DNA of 64,000 nucleotides from Bacteroidota bacterium (GCA_030684395.1 JAUXTT010000004.1:333062-397061), one strand, 5' to 3'; shown: positions 10,301 to 18,219, numbered from the stretch's first letter. Translations and numbers: made by a program. The notes: a model not told the origin generated them from the letters alone.

Positions 10301-10573
10301 ATTGGTGTTACAACTGATGGACAAAGCTACACCAGTCATTCATTTAATATTGAGAAAAATGATTTGATATATACATTCACGGATGGATTTGCTGATCAGT
10401 TTGGCGGAGAAAAAGGCAAAAAATATAAGTATAGTCACTTCCAGGAATTTTTAGTAAAAATAAATACAAGACCGGTTGAGGAACAATGCAATATGTTGGA
10501 TGAAGAATTTAGAAACTGGAAAGGAAGGCTGGAACAAGTTGACGATGTTTGCATTATAGGCGTGAGACTATGA
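7334..10573 (+). CDS. Sensor phosphatase: beta-propeller (Reg_prop) + Y_Y_Y + transmembrane helix + SpoIIE/PP2C domain
   Basis: 1079-aa transmembrane sensor. The signal peptide spans about residues 1-30. Some fourteen two-component-regulator propeller repeats follow, each with the NxWxGT/S-like core (LWIATIAGL, IWVGTIGGG, LWIGTDLGL). A Y_Y_Y domain covers about 712-768, one transmembrane helix about 770-793 and a coiled coil 797-830. A cytoplasmic SpoIIE-type PP2C phosphatase extends to the C-terminus, with the metal-binding DCTGHGVPG at 888 and FTDGFADQFGG near 1015. In most family members the propeller and Y_Y_Y precede a histidine kinase, so here a phosphatase output replaces it. It probably dephosphorylates a phospho-Ser/Thr partner such as an anti-sigma antagonist. 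Its 5' end overlaps the coiled-coil protein gene. Confidence 0.93.
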   Translation: MYRFKHIACKTAYRLFHLLLLCLFVNNTRAQTTSFITYGMEQGLIQNQVESVVQDDDGNLWIATIAGLTKYDGDKFISYTKNQGLAEDWITTSYKDKKGNIWFGHWAGSVTRYNKELKIFENLNLEEYTHFKSIRSIKEDYSGKFWIATEGAGVFIYDPANNKMFSITTKDGLVSNTIYDLIFDSNNNVLFASDKGIVIYDYSKSISSPESYTKIDLTDGLFSQSITSLYYSSQSELWIGSADKGVAVTKISGTVEAMKTQIAKSLVLNETNGLKSNFVKTIREDHSKNIWVGTIGGGVSKLTREKNPGNYFKTYSTRQGLNYFNVNSIFEDRENNLWIGTDLGLNQYRGERLQVFDEADSIPNNIIWSTYCDKEGNIWTGTNNGLAKLSFTYGANNTESHSVKMYGLKNGLTSNVILSVFQDSKNNIWVGSGFGGAFMLAPGSDKFIQYNSIKGLANDMVYSIAEDKEGNIWLGTKEGASRLNVASGEIRNFTTSDGLGGNHIYRILKDKNGLLWIGALGGNLTAYDGNAFKKYDESNGLKHRFILCIDEDKKGNLWFGCYGGGLYKYDGKNFTNYNAKHGLSNESPFSIVTDENDNVWIGNNHGIEKFDVAKNRFVFYGRNDGFMGVECNPNSTCIDKRGNIWFGTIMGAVKFNPKEDLPNETAPITKIMGLKLHLQDTVFPSDNEFRYNENNLTFKFIGICLTNPEKVKYEYTLDGFDRGWIPVNHLVHEATYTNLPAGKYAFKVKTANNDGVWSEPAVYEFTVKPPFWQTALFYIAVAAFAIFTIFVYDRIRTRKLKKAKLELEKKVEERTIELAIKNAELAEKNKDITDSIRYAKRIQDGSLLQHRHFNTLIPNSFILFNPKDIVSGDFVWAKQTHSASYFAVVDCTGHGVPGAILSIVANNLLEKTFAECKETSPAALLNYLSKLASTALQSSTDGYQLRDGMDIALCKIDRENGKVEFAGAYNSLYLIRENKLVEYPADHVSIGVTTDGQSYTSHSFNIEKNDLIYTFTDGFADQFGGEKGKKYKYSHFQEFLVKINTRPVEEQCNMLDEEFRNWKGRLEQVDDVCIIGVRL

Positions 10574-10591
10574 TATAATTAAGTCAGTTTA

Positions 10592-10611
10592 CCCTGAGCT
10601 TAGCCGAAGGG
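10592..10611. repeat. Dispersed ccctgagcttagccgaaggg element
   Basis: Imperfect 20-bp palindrome (ccct..aggg ends) lying directly before a gene-end remnant. Related copies occur near 3.1, 27.3, 44.0, 51.8 and 55.3 kb. Confidence 0.55.
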
Positions 10612-10640
10612 ATGTTTGTATTATAGGGGTTAGATTATAA
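10611..10640 (+). pseudogene. Remnant of a second SpoIIE phosphatase 3' end
   Basis: Thirty bases that read DVCIIGVRL-stop, identical in peptide to the last nine residues of the phosphatase gene ending at 10573, but differing at four synonymous codon positions and using TAA instead of TGA. Differences limited to silent sites argue that this piece evolved as coding sequence and is the tail of a deleted paralogue, not a fresh copy. Confidence 0.65.
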
Positions 10641-10650
10641 GAAAGAAAAG

Positions 10651-11529
10651 ATGAATGTATTATATCCGAAAAACTGGAAAGATTACGAATTAATTGATTG
10701 CGGTGATTTTGAAAAGCTTGAACGATTTGGAAAGTATATAACTATACGCCCCGAACCGCAGGCAGTTTGGCAAAAACGTATGAAAAACACTGAATGGGAA
10801 AAACTGGCACACGTTAAGTTCGTTCCAAAATCAAGCTCATCAGGTGATTGGAAGAGGCTAAAACAAATGCCGGATCAGTGGAAGATTTCCTATACTTTAT
10901 TAAAAGAAGCTGAAATCACTTTCCGTTTAGGCTTAACTTCATTTAAACACGTAGGGATTTTTCCTGAACAAGCGGTAAACTGGGATGTGATTTATTCCTT
11001 TTTAAAACCATTGCAAAAACCAAAATTTCTGAATTTGTTTGCATACACCGGTGGAGCGTCCATTGCTGCAAGAGCTGCGGGGGCTGATGTAACACACGTT
11101 GACTCCATCAAACAGGTTGTTACCTGGGCAAACGAAAACATGACTGCATCTAAACTGGATAATATCCGTTGGATTGTTGATGACGCGCTTAAATTCGCCA
11201 AGAAAGAAATTCGCAGAGAAAATAAATATCAGGGGATTATTTTAGATCCGCCCGCATTTGGTCACGGCCCTAACGGAGAGAAATGGAAGCTTGAAGATAA
11301 TATTCTCGAAATGATGGATAGTGTATTGCAGTTGATTGACCCACAACAACACTTATTGATTCTGAACGCATATTCATTAGGATTCTCTGCTTTAGTAGCA
11401 GAAAATTTATTGAGCCCTTTTGCAGATAAAAATAAATCTGAACTCGCAATCGGTGAGCTATACATTCCTGCAACTTCAGGTGTAAAGCTACCATTGGGTG
11501 TTTGGGGAAGACTGACAAAAGGTACTTAA
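10651..11529 (+). CDS. Class I SAM-dependent methyltransferase (RlmI-like, COG1092 type)
   Basis: 292-aa cytoplasmic enzyme expected to methylate RNA. The N-terminal third is a small mixed domain (residues 1-90). The Rossmann methyltransferase core carries the SAM-binding motif FLNLFAYTGGAS, the acidic ribose-binding THVDS and the motif IV ILDPPAFG. A DPPxFG motif is typical of the RlmI/RlmK-type C5- or N-methyltransferases. No PUA domain is recognisable, so the exact rRNA position cannot be assigned. A purine-rich leader (gaaagaaaag) directly precedes the ATG. It stands alone after the phosphatase remnant. Confidence 0.85.
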   Translation: MNVLYPKNWKDYELIDCGDFEKLERFGKYITIRPEPQAVWQKRMKNTEWEKLAHVKFVPKSSSSGDWKRLKQMPDQWKISYTLLKEAEITFRLGLTSFKHVGIFPEQAVNWDVIYSFLKPLQKPKFLNLFAYTGGASIAARAAGADVTHVDSIKQVVTWANENMTASKLDNIRWIVDDALKFAKKEIRRENKYQGIILDPPAFGHGPNGEKWKLEDNILEMMDSVLQLIDPQQHLLILNAYSLGFSALVAENLLSPFADKNKSELAIGELYIPATSGVKLPLGVWGRLTKGT

Positions 11530-11625
11530 GATTTCGCTTGGCAAGAATACCCAAATACAGGATAGTGCAACATGGAGGATGTTGTAAATTTGATGTAACA
11601 ATTAGTACACTATTAAAGCTATATT

Positions 11626-13014
11626 ATGAAATCAAGATCTATTTTCTTTCTCCTTGTATTCACATGTTTTTTTAATCCGGTAAATGCTCAAATTGGGTGG
11701 TATTTAAAAGTAAACGGAACACCCTGGAATCAATCAGCTGCTATCCCCAACAACGCCAAATTAATTTTTGGAATGAAAGAAGGAACTAATTTGACTCCAT
11801 GTTACAATCTTTCTGTTACTAAATTAACTTGTGGCGGACTTGTGTTAGCTAATCCTACAGGATTAAAAAATCCGTGGAACATTGACCTGTCAACTGTGCT
11901 TAATGGGAAAACAGGCACTGTTACTTTAGAGATCAAGGGTACAGGTTGCAGTAACACTAATAATCAGCATTGGATTGTTAATTTCATCGCTACTCAATCT
12001 TCGGCTACAACACCTACAAGTACAAGCACTACTGCCACCACCTCAACAACAAGCACTGCTACTTCAACCGCGCCTGCAGGAACAACAGCAATCACCTCCA
12101 TTTCCAAAACAATGCCTCGCAGGCAACACATAGTTGCAAAGGTTCGATTTACTAATAAAACCGCTACCGTAACTAAAGTTTGTTTTACAACAGGTTATCC
12201 TGTTACAAATGCTTATCAAACCGTAAGTAATTTAAAAATCAACAACGGTGTGGTAAAAACCATTTCAACGGGTTCTAAATATTTAGAATTCACTTATGCC
12301 AATTTAGCCAAAGGTGCTTCTGTTGATGCCATATATGAATATGATATTATTACTTACGCTATAGATATGAATACATCGAAAGCTCTTAGTAAAGCTTATA
12401 TTAACAATGTCGATTATGTAAACTTTACCCGTTCCGTGCCTACTCAAACAGACCTAAGTAATACTAAACTAAAATCCATTTGCAATAATTTGTGGTCACA
12501 AAGCGCAGGAAATTATATTACCTATGTACAAAAAGTTGTCGATTGGATGACCCTAAATACGGAATGGAAATTTACCGGAGGCGTTATTCCAAGTAACACC
12601 TTCTTTAACTCATTCACTGGAACGAAATGTACAGGAGATTGTGGTTCTTTATCAAACGCTATGGTAGCAATGCTTCGTTACAAAGGAATTCCGGCAAGAC
12701 TGCTAGTTGGTTATGGTTCTGAAAAAATGACTGCTACTGATTACAAAGGGCACGCGTGGTTAGAGTTTTACATTCAGGATTTTGGTTGGATTCCCGTTGA
12801 CCCATCTTATAGAAGTAATAACAAAGTTATAATTGGAAAAATTCCGCACAAAGGAATCATTGTAACTTACGATGCATTTTATAATGTGATTATGTTAGGA
12901 AGCACTTTTAAAGACATGTTCATACAAAGTTATTTATGGGCATTAAACGGAACTGCTCCCACAAACAGCTACGCGCTAAATTTTACAGTCGCTTCAACAA
13001 ATTTTAAAGAATAA
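11626..13014 (+). CDS. Secreted transglutaminase-like protein with Thr/Ser-rich linker
   Basis: 462 aa with a signal peptide (about 1-22, ending VNAQ). An N-terminal domain of about 100 residues is followed by a low-complexity Thr/Ser/Ala linker (about 126-153). A middle beta domain and a transglutaminase-like (cysteine-protease fold) core come next. The catalytic triad is intact: Cys339 in GDCGS, His376 in GHAW, Asp392 in PVDPS. Most bacterial members act as proteases or peptide-modifying enzymes on surface substrates. A TAAATTTG -7 box is at 11585-11592. The stop is two bases before the next gene, so the pair forms an operon. The substrate is unknown. Confidence 0.85.
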   Translation: MKSRSIFFLLVFTCFFNPVNAQIGWYLKVNGTPWNQSAAIPNNAKLIFGMKEGTNLTPCYNLSVTKLTCGGLVLANPTGLKNPWNIDLSTVLNGKTGTVTLEIKGTGCSNTNNQHWIVNFIATQSSATTPTSTSTTATTSTTSTATSTAPAGTTAITSISKTMPRRQHIVAKVRFTNKTATVTKVCFTTGYPVTNAYQTVSNLKINNGVVKTISTGSKYLEFTYANLAKGASVDAIYEYDIITYAIDMNTSKALSKAYINNVDYVNFTRSVPTQTDLSNTKLKSICNNLWSQSAGNYITYVQKVVDWMTLNTEWKFTGGVIPSNTFFNSFTGTKCTGDCGSLSNAMVAMLRYKGIPARLLVGYGSEKMTATDYKGHAWLEFYIQDFGWIPVDPSYRSNNKVIIGKIPHKGIIVTYDAFYNVIMLGSTFKDMFIQSYLWALNGTAPTNSYALNFTVASTNFKE

Positions 13015-13016
13015 AC

Positions 13017-13688
13017 ATGGGATGTGCGCCAAATCCTGAAGAGGTTGAAATGGGAAGAAGTGGTTCCAAAAATTCCGAGGCAAAAAGCCTTATGGAAAAA
13101 TTTTCTAAAAACACAGATCACTTTTTCGAAATTTTACAGCAATTAAAAGATGATTTTAAAGATCACACAGTACTCCTCAAAAAATTAAATACATCTTTTT
13201 CCGGAATTAAAAAACCTTCCGCATATATTGAAGCGGAACCAAACGAAGGCCCTCCTGATAATTTCTATTATTTCCTGAGCGAACTAAGAAGAGTTGCCGA
13301 AGGTAATTATTCCAGGGCAAAAGAAATGGAACGAGTGTTTTGTGATCTTCACGCGAAATTTTATCCCATCTATGATGCATATCCTGAAGTATTGAATTCA
13401 AGAGCGAAAGAGGGAGTGCAGTTAGCCATCACTAATTACATTGAACACCGAAAAGATGATGTGAATACCTGGATAGCATGGCTGAATAAGGAACGTGGCT
13501 TTTCAGAATCAGCACTTAAATACGGCGCAGAAGACAGTCCTGAAAAAGCAAAGGCATTAATTGAAAAAATAGATGCTGAAATTAAACGGGTTCAGAACCT
13601 GAGTGAAAAAGATATTTTGTTGGATAATACTTTATTTGCACGTAATTCAGATGAGTTTGATTCAACTGAAAATATTTACAAAGATTAA
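13017..13688 (+). CDS. Unrecognised helical protein, partner of the transglutaminase gene
   Basis: 223 aa, no export signal, no membrane helix. The sequence is mostly charged helices; the middle has PNEGPPDNFYYFLSELRR and a conserved-looking YDAYPEVLN, and the C-terminus is acidic. I do not recognise a family. It starts two bases after the transglutaminase stop, so the two are very likely co-transcribed although one product is secreted and this one appears cytoplasmic. The N-terminal MGCAP is not a lipobox because no hydrophobic stretch precedes the Cys. Confidence 0.65.
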   Translation: MGCAPNPEEVEMGRSGSKNSEAKSLMEKFSKNTDHFFEILQQLKDDFKDHTVLLKKLNTSFSGIKKPSAYIEAEPNEGPPDNFYYFLSELRRVAEGNYSRAKEMERVFCDLHAKFYPIYDAYPEVLNSRAKEGVQLAITNYIEHRKDDVNTWIAWLNKERGFSESALKYGAEDSPEKAKALIEKIDAEIKRVQNLSEKDILLDNTLFARNSDEFDSTENIYKD

Positions 13689-13689
13689 T

Positions 13690-13774
13690 GGCACGCGGAT
13701 AACACTGATCTTAGGATTTACATTTATAAAATAAAATTCGTTTTAATCAGTCGAATCTGCGTCATCCGTGTTCC
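13690..13774. repeat. Imperfect inverted repeat between convergent genes
   Basis: The left part (ggcacgcggataacactgat) and the right part (atctgcgtcatccgtgtt) are imperfect reverse complements around an AT-rich centre. GATGACGCAGAT/ATCCGTGTT-type spacers are frequent dispersed sequences in Bacteroidota (recalled, unverified). Lying between convergent 3' ends, it may act as a bidirectional transcription end. Confidence 0.45.
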
Positions 13775-13775
13775 A

Positions 13776-14291
13776 TTACCCAAGCACCTTTTTCAAAGCA
13801 GCCTGATAAATTTTTCTGATACTGTTTTTTTCTTCCCTTAAAATTATTGCTTCAAGTGCAGGAATAAGGTCTTTGTTGTGCTTGCCTTTTAGCTTAACAA
13901 TTTCTCCCAATGCAAAAGCAGCAGCCCATCTTACCACAGTACCAGTATGTTCAGAATTTGTAAGCAATCCTGAAATAGCCTTGTCTAATTTGTTTGGAAA
14001 AAGGTGTGCAGTGTTTCCTATTACTTTTGCCGCTTCCCATTTAATACGCGGTGCCTTTTCATCCAGACATTTCGTTACAAATTCAAAAGCTGAAATGTCC
14101 ACAATTTTTGGATCCTGTTTAGATGCAAATTCCAGAGCTTCCACGCAGGTTGCTTTATTGGGGTCTTTGGCAGTACTTGCAAATGCGATCAGGTCTTTTA
14201 TACTAACTTCCTTCTTCGAAACTAATTGACAGATCGTTTCTGTTTTCTCTTTTGGCTTGGCGCTTTTATTGGAAAGGATTTCTGTTAACAT
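13776..14291 (-). CDS. HEAT-repeat protein
   Basis: 171-aa all-helical cytoplasmic protein. Repeats of about 35-40 residues show the HEAT pattern, for example APRIKWEAAKVIGNTA and TVVRWAAAFALGEIV, each a pair of amphipathic helices with the conserved Pro/Arg and Ala positions. It probably serves as a protein-protein scaffold. The partner is unknown. It is transcribed away from the neighbouring SpoIIE gene, and the two start codons are about 55 bases apart, so they share a divergent promoter region. Confidence 0.85.
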   Translation of the reverse strand: MLTEILSNKSAKPKEKTETICQLVSKKEVSIKDLIAFASTAKDPNKATCVEALEFASKQDPKIVDISAFEFVTKCLDEKAPRIKWEAAKVIGNTAHLFPNKLDKAISGLLTNSEHTGTVVRWAAAFALGEIVKLKGKHNKDLIPALEAIILREEKNSIRKIYQAALKKVLG

Positions 14292-14347
14292 AATTCGTAA
14301 ATTGGTATAGCGTAAATTTAGTAAATTAGCTGCTTAAATCAGTGTAC

Positions 14348-15379
14348 ATGAGAAGTGGATTTTTGATCTTTATATTCTTTGTTTTTTTCTTTAAAACATC
14401 ATTTGCTGATGATCACCTGAAAAAGCATATTGGTTTCTCCGAAACTTTTTTCGGTAACGAAGAGGATTATCAGGTATGCTATCCAAAAGATCATAAGAAT
14501 TTTTTTTATTCCATTTTTGGTTTTGGAATTTTAGCAACAGTTTTGGGTGCTATGATCTTTGTTGTAAAAAGCAGAGCTAATAAACAACTCAAAGCAAAAA
14601 ACCTGATTATTGAAGAAAAGAATCATGATCTTATTGCAAGTATCACTTACGCTAAACGAATTCAGAATTCGATTTTACCTCCCAAAGAAATAATCTCAGC
14701 ACTCGAAAAAAATCTCTTTGTTTATTATCAACCTCGTGATATTGTGAGTGGTGATTTTTACTGGATCCATCAAACTGAAAACATATTGTACGCTGCTGTT
14801 GTTGATTGTACCGGACATGGAGTTCCGGGAGCTTTTCTTTCTCTTATAGGACATCAGGCAATTAATCGTGCAGTTAACGAAGATAAATTAACTTCACCAA
14901 CCGATATTCTTGACAGAATGAATTCCTATGTAAAAACATCTTTGCAACAAGAAAAAGAATCTGCTTTAAAAGATGGAATGGAAGTAGCGCTCTTTAAACT
15001 AAACACCACCAACAACACACTTGAATTTGCCGGAGCTAACCTTAGTTTGGTTTTAATTCAAAACAATGCAGTAAATGTATTAAAAGGAAATAAATGTACA
15101 GTTGGTTCTATTCAGGAGCATGTTACACACGCCCCAATTACACAATCAGTACAGCTATCCGCCGGTGATGCTTTCTATGTTTTCTCCGATGGCTTTGCTG
15201 ATCAAATGGGTGGAAAAGATGGAAAGAAATATAAATCTGTCAAACTGAAAGAAACACTTTTACGGATAGTAAATAATTCACCTCAACAACAGTGTAAAGA
15301 ATTAAACGAAGAATTTATTTCCTGGAAATCAAATCTGGAACAAGTAGATGATGTTTGTTTGATGGGGTATAGAGTATAA
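14348..15379 (+). CDS. Membrane-anchored SpoIIE/PP2C phosphatase
   Basis: 343 aa from the ATG at 14348 (a GTG six bases upstream is less likely). There is a signal-like N-terminus (ending KTSFA), a short extracytoplasmic stretch, a transmembrane helix near residues 55-75 and a coiled coil. The SpoIIE-type PP2C domain has the metal-binding DCTGHGVPGAF and SDGFADQMGG motifs. It is closely related to the C-terminal domain of the 1079-aa sensor (shared SITYAKRIQ/SIRYAKRIQ entry and VDDVC exit) but lacks the propeller, so it has little sensory surface. It is followed by the IS. Confidence 0.88.
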   Translation: MRSGFLIFIFFVFFFKTSFADDHLKKHIGFSETFFGNEEDYQVCYPKDHKNFFYSIFGFGILATVLGAMIFVVKSRANKQLKAKNLIIEEKNHDLIASITYAKRIQNSILPPKEIISALEKNLFVYYQPRDIVSGDFYWIHQTENILYAAVVDCTGHGVPGAFLSLIGHQAINRAVNEDKLTSPTDILDRMNSYVKTSLQQEKESALKDGMEVALFKLNTTNNTLEFAGANLSLVLIQNNAVNVLKGNKCTVGSIQEHVTHAPITQSVQLSAGDAFYVFSDGFADQMGGKDGKKYKSVKLKETLLRIVNNSPQQQCKELNEEFISWKSNLEQVDDVCLMGYRV

Positions 15380-15456
15380 AATAAAAAAGTGAAGTAAAAC
15401 TTTCCTTAAAATTTTATGAGGTGTGTAATTGAACACAAGGAGTGTATATTCCAATT

Positions 15457-16464
15457 ACACACCCCTACCCCTCTCAAGGGCAATGTCCTAGAATAAGGTA
15501 GAATTATTATATTTGTATATGGAACTTATCGAAATAACAAAGAAGTTGAATACCCAAAAGCGTTGTATTAATTACTTGGAGAAAGCTAGGTGGGGTGATA
15601 ACACAACTTGTCCTTATTGTGGGTCGGAGAGAATAACTGGGATGAAGAAGCAGTTACGCCATCATTGTAATTCCTGCAATACAAGCTTTAGTGTATTAGT
15701 AGGAACAATATTCGAAGCATCTAATTTACCTTTACCGAAATGGTTTATAGCAATAAGTCTTGTTATGAATGCAAGGAAAGGTATATCCTCCAGACAGTTG
15801 GCACGTCATATAGATGTTACAAAAGATACAGCCTGGTATGTTCAAAAGCGTTTGCGTGATGCTATGCAAAATACGGACAAAAAATTATTAGAAGGGATTA
15901 TTGAAGTTGACGAAACATATATTGGCGGGCAAACTAAAAATAAACACAAAAAAGTAAGGGATGCATTGCACGCTCAAGGGAAAGTGGCTACAGGTGCAAT
16001 GCACAAAACACCAGTGTTTGGTATTTTATCTAGATCAGGAAGAGTGAGTACCCAAGTAGTTGAACAGGCAACGGGTAAAACTCTTAAGCCAATTATCCAT
16101 GATAAAGTTGATCGCAAATCAGTAATTGTCAGTGATGGTTTTGGCGCTTACGCCGGATTGAATAAGCAATATCATTCTCATGAAGTAGTGAATCATGAAA
16201 AGGATGAATATGTAAGAGGAGCATACCATACAAATAATATAGAAGGTTTTTGGAGCCTAGTAAAAAGAGGAATCGTTGGTCAATACCATAAGATCACCAG
16301 AAAATATCTACAGAACTATTTGGATGAGTTTTGCTTTAAATACAATTTTAAGAAGGAAGAAAAAATATTTGAACTATTCCTCTATAATGCACTAATAACA
16401 AACAAAGTTAAACCAATTGCTACCAGTTAATAGGACATTGCCCTTGAGAGGGGCAGGGGTGTGT
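15457..16464. mobile_element. IS1595-family insertion sequence, about 1.0 kb
   Basis: One transposase gene lies between terminal inverted repeats at 15457-15490 and 16431-16464. They match at 33 of 34 positions; the inner end reads taggacattgccc. No 8-bp target duplication is visible in the immediate flanks, so the outer boundary is uncertain or the flanks have decayed. A further inverted repeat (ggtgtgtaatt/aattacacacc, 15420-15463) overlaps the left end. The transposase stop abuts the right repeat. The element looks intact. Confidence 0.85.
15519..16430 (+). CDS. IS1595-family (ISXO2-like) DDE transposase
   Basis: 303 aa from ATG 15519. The N-terminal zinc ribbon has the CPYCG...CNSC cysteine pairs (residues about 28-55). 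A helical DNA-binding segment (ISSRQLARHIDVTKDTAW) follows, then the ISXO2-like catalytic domain starting VDETYIGG (first Asp), VSDGFGAY (second Asp) and the NNIEGFWSLVKR segment, whose Asn/Glu region is typical of the family. The sequence is full length with no frameshift, so the enzyme may be active. It lies wholly inside the terminal repeats. Confidence 0.95.
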   Translation: MELIEITKKLNTQKRCINYLEKARWGDNTTCPYCGSERITGMKKQLRHHCNSCNTSFSVLVGTIFEASNLPLPKWFIAISLVMNARKGISSRQLARHIDVTKDTAWYVQKRLRDAMQNTDKKLLEGIIEVDETYIGGQTKNKHKKVRDALHAQGKVATGAMHKTPVFGILSRSGRVSTQVVEQATGKTLKPIIHDKVDRKSVIVSDGFGAYAGLNKQYHSHEVVNHEKDEYVRGAYHTNNIEGFWSLVKRGIVGQYHKITRKYLQNYLDEFCFKYNFKKEEKIFELFLYNALITNKVKPIATS

Positions 16465-16483
16465 CTTCCACCCCAAAACACAT

Positions 16484-17074
16484 CTATATGCGTTCTTTCT
16501 TTACCACAAAAAACAATTCGTTTCCTTCTCTTGGTTTTATTGAGTTATGTGCTGTTTCCATTTTTTGAATAGCCAATTTTCCTTCAAATAAATTTCTGTA
16601 TTCTGTTTCATTTCCACCAAAAGGAGGCCCGTCAGCATTTAATGGAATCTTAAATAATAGGCCCATCAATTTACCTTCAGGTGCAAGCAGGTCCTGCATT
16701 TTCAAAACATATCTTTCTCTTAAGGATGGATGCAAAGCGCAAAAAAATGTTTGCTCAACTATTAGATCGTATTTACCGTGATGAAGAAAAAAGTCTTCGC
16801 AAATACAATGTGCATCAGGAAAATCAGGTACACGTTTTTTGAAGGCGGAAATGGGTTCAACGGAAATATCCAACAAAAACACATTTTTAAATCCTTGTTG
16901 ATGCAAGTATTCAGCTTCGTAAGCATTGCCTGCCCCGGGAATTAAAATACGGATGTCCTTATTTTTCACCTGATCAAAATACTCTTTTAATGGTGTTGAT
17001 ACGATTCCTAAATCCCAACCTGTTGCGTTGGTTTTATACCGCTCAGTCCAATATTCTTTTCCTAATTCACTCAT
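16484..17074 (-). CDS. TPMT-family SAM-dependent methyltransferase
   Basis: 196 aa, cytoplasmic. The N-terminal EYWTERY and TGWDLG segments and the SAM-binding LIPGAGNAYEA are characteristic of the thiopurine S-methyltransferase family. This family methylates thiols or small anions (halide, selenite, thiopurine) in different organisms; the substrate here is not predictable. YDLIVEQTFFCALHP is the family's motif-IV region. The start follows the TPR protein stop by one base, so both are co-transcribed on the minus strand. The 3' end lies 20 bases from the IS right end. Confidence 0.88.
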   Translation of the reverse strand: MSELGKEYWTERYKTNATGWDLGIVSTPLKEYFDQVKNKDIRILIPGAGNAYEAEYLHQQGFKNVFLLDISVEPISAFKKRVPDFPDAHCICEDFFLHHGKYDLIVEQTFFCALHPSLRERYVLKMQDLLAPEGKLMGLLFKIPLNADGPPFGGNETEYRNLFEGKLAIQKMETAHNSIKPREGNELFFVVKKERI

Positions 17075-17075
17075 A

Positions 17076-18137
17076 TTAATGTCCGCTACAATATTGTTGA
17101 ATTAATTTATATGCAACCGGGCTTCCCAATTGATCGGCCTTTTCAAGATCTGTACAACAACCCTTTTTATCTTTCTTCGACATTTTTGCAGCCGCACGGT
17201 TTACGTAGGCAGAAGAATAATCAAATTTAAGTTTAATTGACATATCAAAATCCTTTATTGCTTCATCGTATTGTTTTAAACCTGTTTTGGCTGTCCCCCT
17301 GAAATTATAAGCTACATAATTTTTTTTATCCATCAACAATGCTTTATCCAAATCACCAATAGCTCCTGAATTGTCGTTAATATTGATCTTAGCCGCTGCC
17401 CTATTTACTAAAGCATCAATATTCTTGGGTTCCCGTTCTACAACCTTATCATAATCTTTAAGTGAGGCTTTATAATTCCCGACTTCAAAATAAGCTTTGG
17501 CTCTTGTTTGATAGATCTCTGAATTATAATTGGTGTCTTTTGTTTCTTTAAAACCGTCGTTCAAATCTTTGATGGCATAATTGTATTCACCCATTTCATA
17601 TTTAAGAACCCCTCTCTTAAATAATGCCGGCGCATAATTCGGTTTATGAAATAACGCTTCATCCAAACTGGCTATTGCTCCTTTTTTGTCTTTTCCCATT
17701 ATTTTGAGTTCCGCAATAAAAACCAATAACTCATGATCTTCCTGAATTATTTTTAAAGCCGAATCGTAATGTTTTTTTGCTTCCGGATATTTTGCATCGT
17801 AAAAGTAAGCTCTTCCCAGATATTTTAGACATTCCTGATTATCGGGCGCCAGTTTTAATGAATGTTGAAGGTCCTTTTGAGCACCTTTGTAATCCTTTGT
17901 CTGCATTTTACAAAAAGCCAGTTTGTTATATGCAGCTGTAAGTTCAGGATTTTTCTTCACAGCCTTTTGAAGTGTTTTTATAGCTTCCTTGTATTGAGCC
18001 GAATCGATCTGTTTTAAAGCGGCTTTATATAAATCCCCAGCAGGATCAATGGACCGGGTAGTATCTTTTTTTGCTTGTTGTGCTGTAGCGGATATGGTAA
18101 ACATCAAGGCTACCAATAAAAATAGGTTCTTCATCAT
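17076..18137 (-). CDS. Exported TPR-repeat protein
   Basis: 353 aa. A signal peptide (MKNLFLLVALMFTISATAQ) is followed by about nine tetratricopeptide repeats of 34 residues covering almost the whole chain, each with the W/L-G-Y-A-P spacing (AYNKLAFCKM, CLKYLGRAYF, AYNFRGTAKT). The C-terminus carries a CC and a final Cys. Probably a periplasmic or outer-membrane-associated scaffold. It is divergent from another TPR gene 105 bases away and co-directional with the TPMT-like gene. Confidence 0.88.
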   Translation of the reverse strand: MMKNLFLLVALMFTISATAQQAKKDTTRSIDPAGDLYKAALKQIDSAQYKEAIKTLQKAVKKNPELTAAYNKLAFCKMQTKDYKGAQKDLQHSLKLAPDNQECLKYLGRAYFYDAKYPEAKKHYDSALKIIQEDHELLVFIAELKIMGKDKKGAIASLDEALFHKPNYAPALFKRGVLKYEMGEYNYAIKDLNDGFKETKDTNYNSEIYQTRAKAYFEVGNYKASLKDYDKVVEREPKNIDALVNRAAAKININDNSGAIGDLDKALLMDKKNYVAYNFRGTAKTGLKQYDEAIKDFDMSIKLKFDYSSAYVNRAAAKMSKKDKKGCCTDLEKADQLGSPVAYKLIQQYCSGH

Positions 18138-18219
18138 ATCATAAAAGTAAAATAATCTTCCAATTAAAGCAAAAATGTTACCACTTATAAAATTAAGCTC
18201 TATAATTCAATGAGTATAT

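Noticed and set aside
13017..13688. Lipoprotein call from MGC at the N-terminus
   Set aside because: No hydrophobic signal sequence precedes the cysteine.
15457..16464. IS as part of a larger mobile island
   Set aside because: Only one transposase and ordinary genes on both sides; no integrase, relaxase or phage genes.
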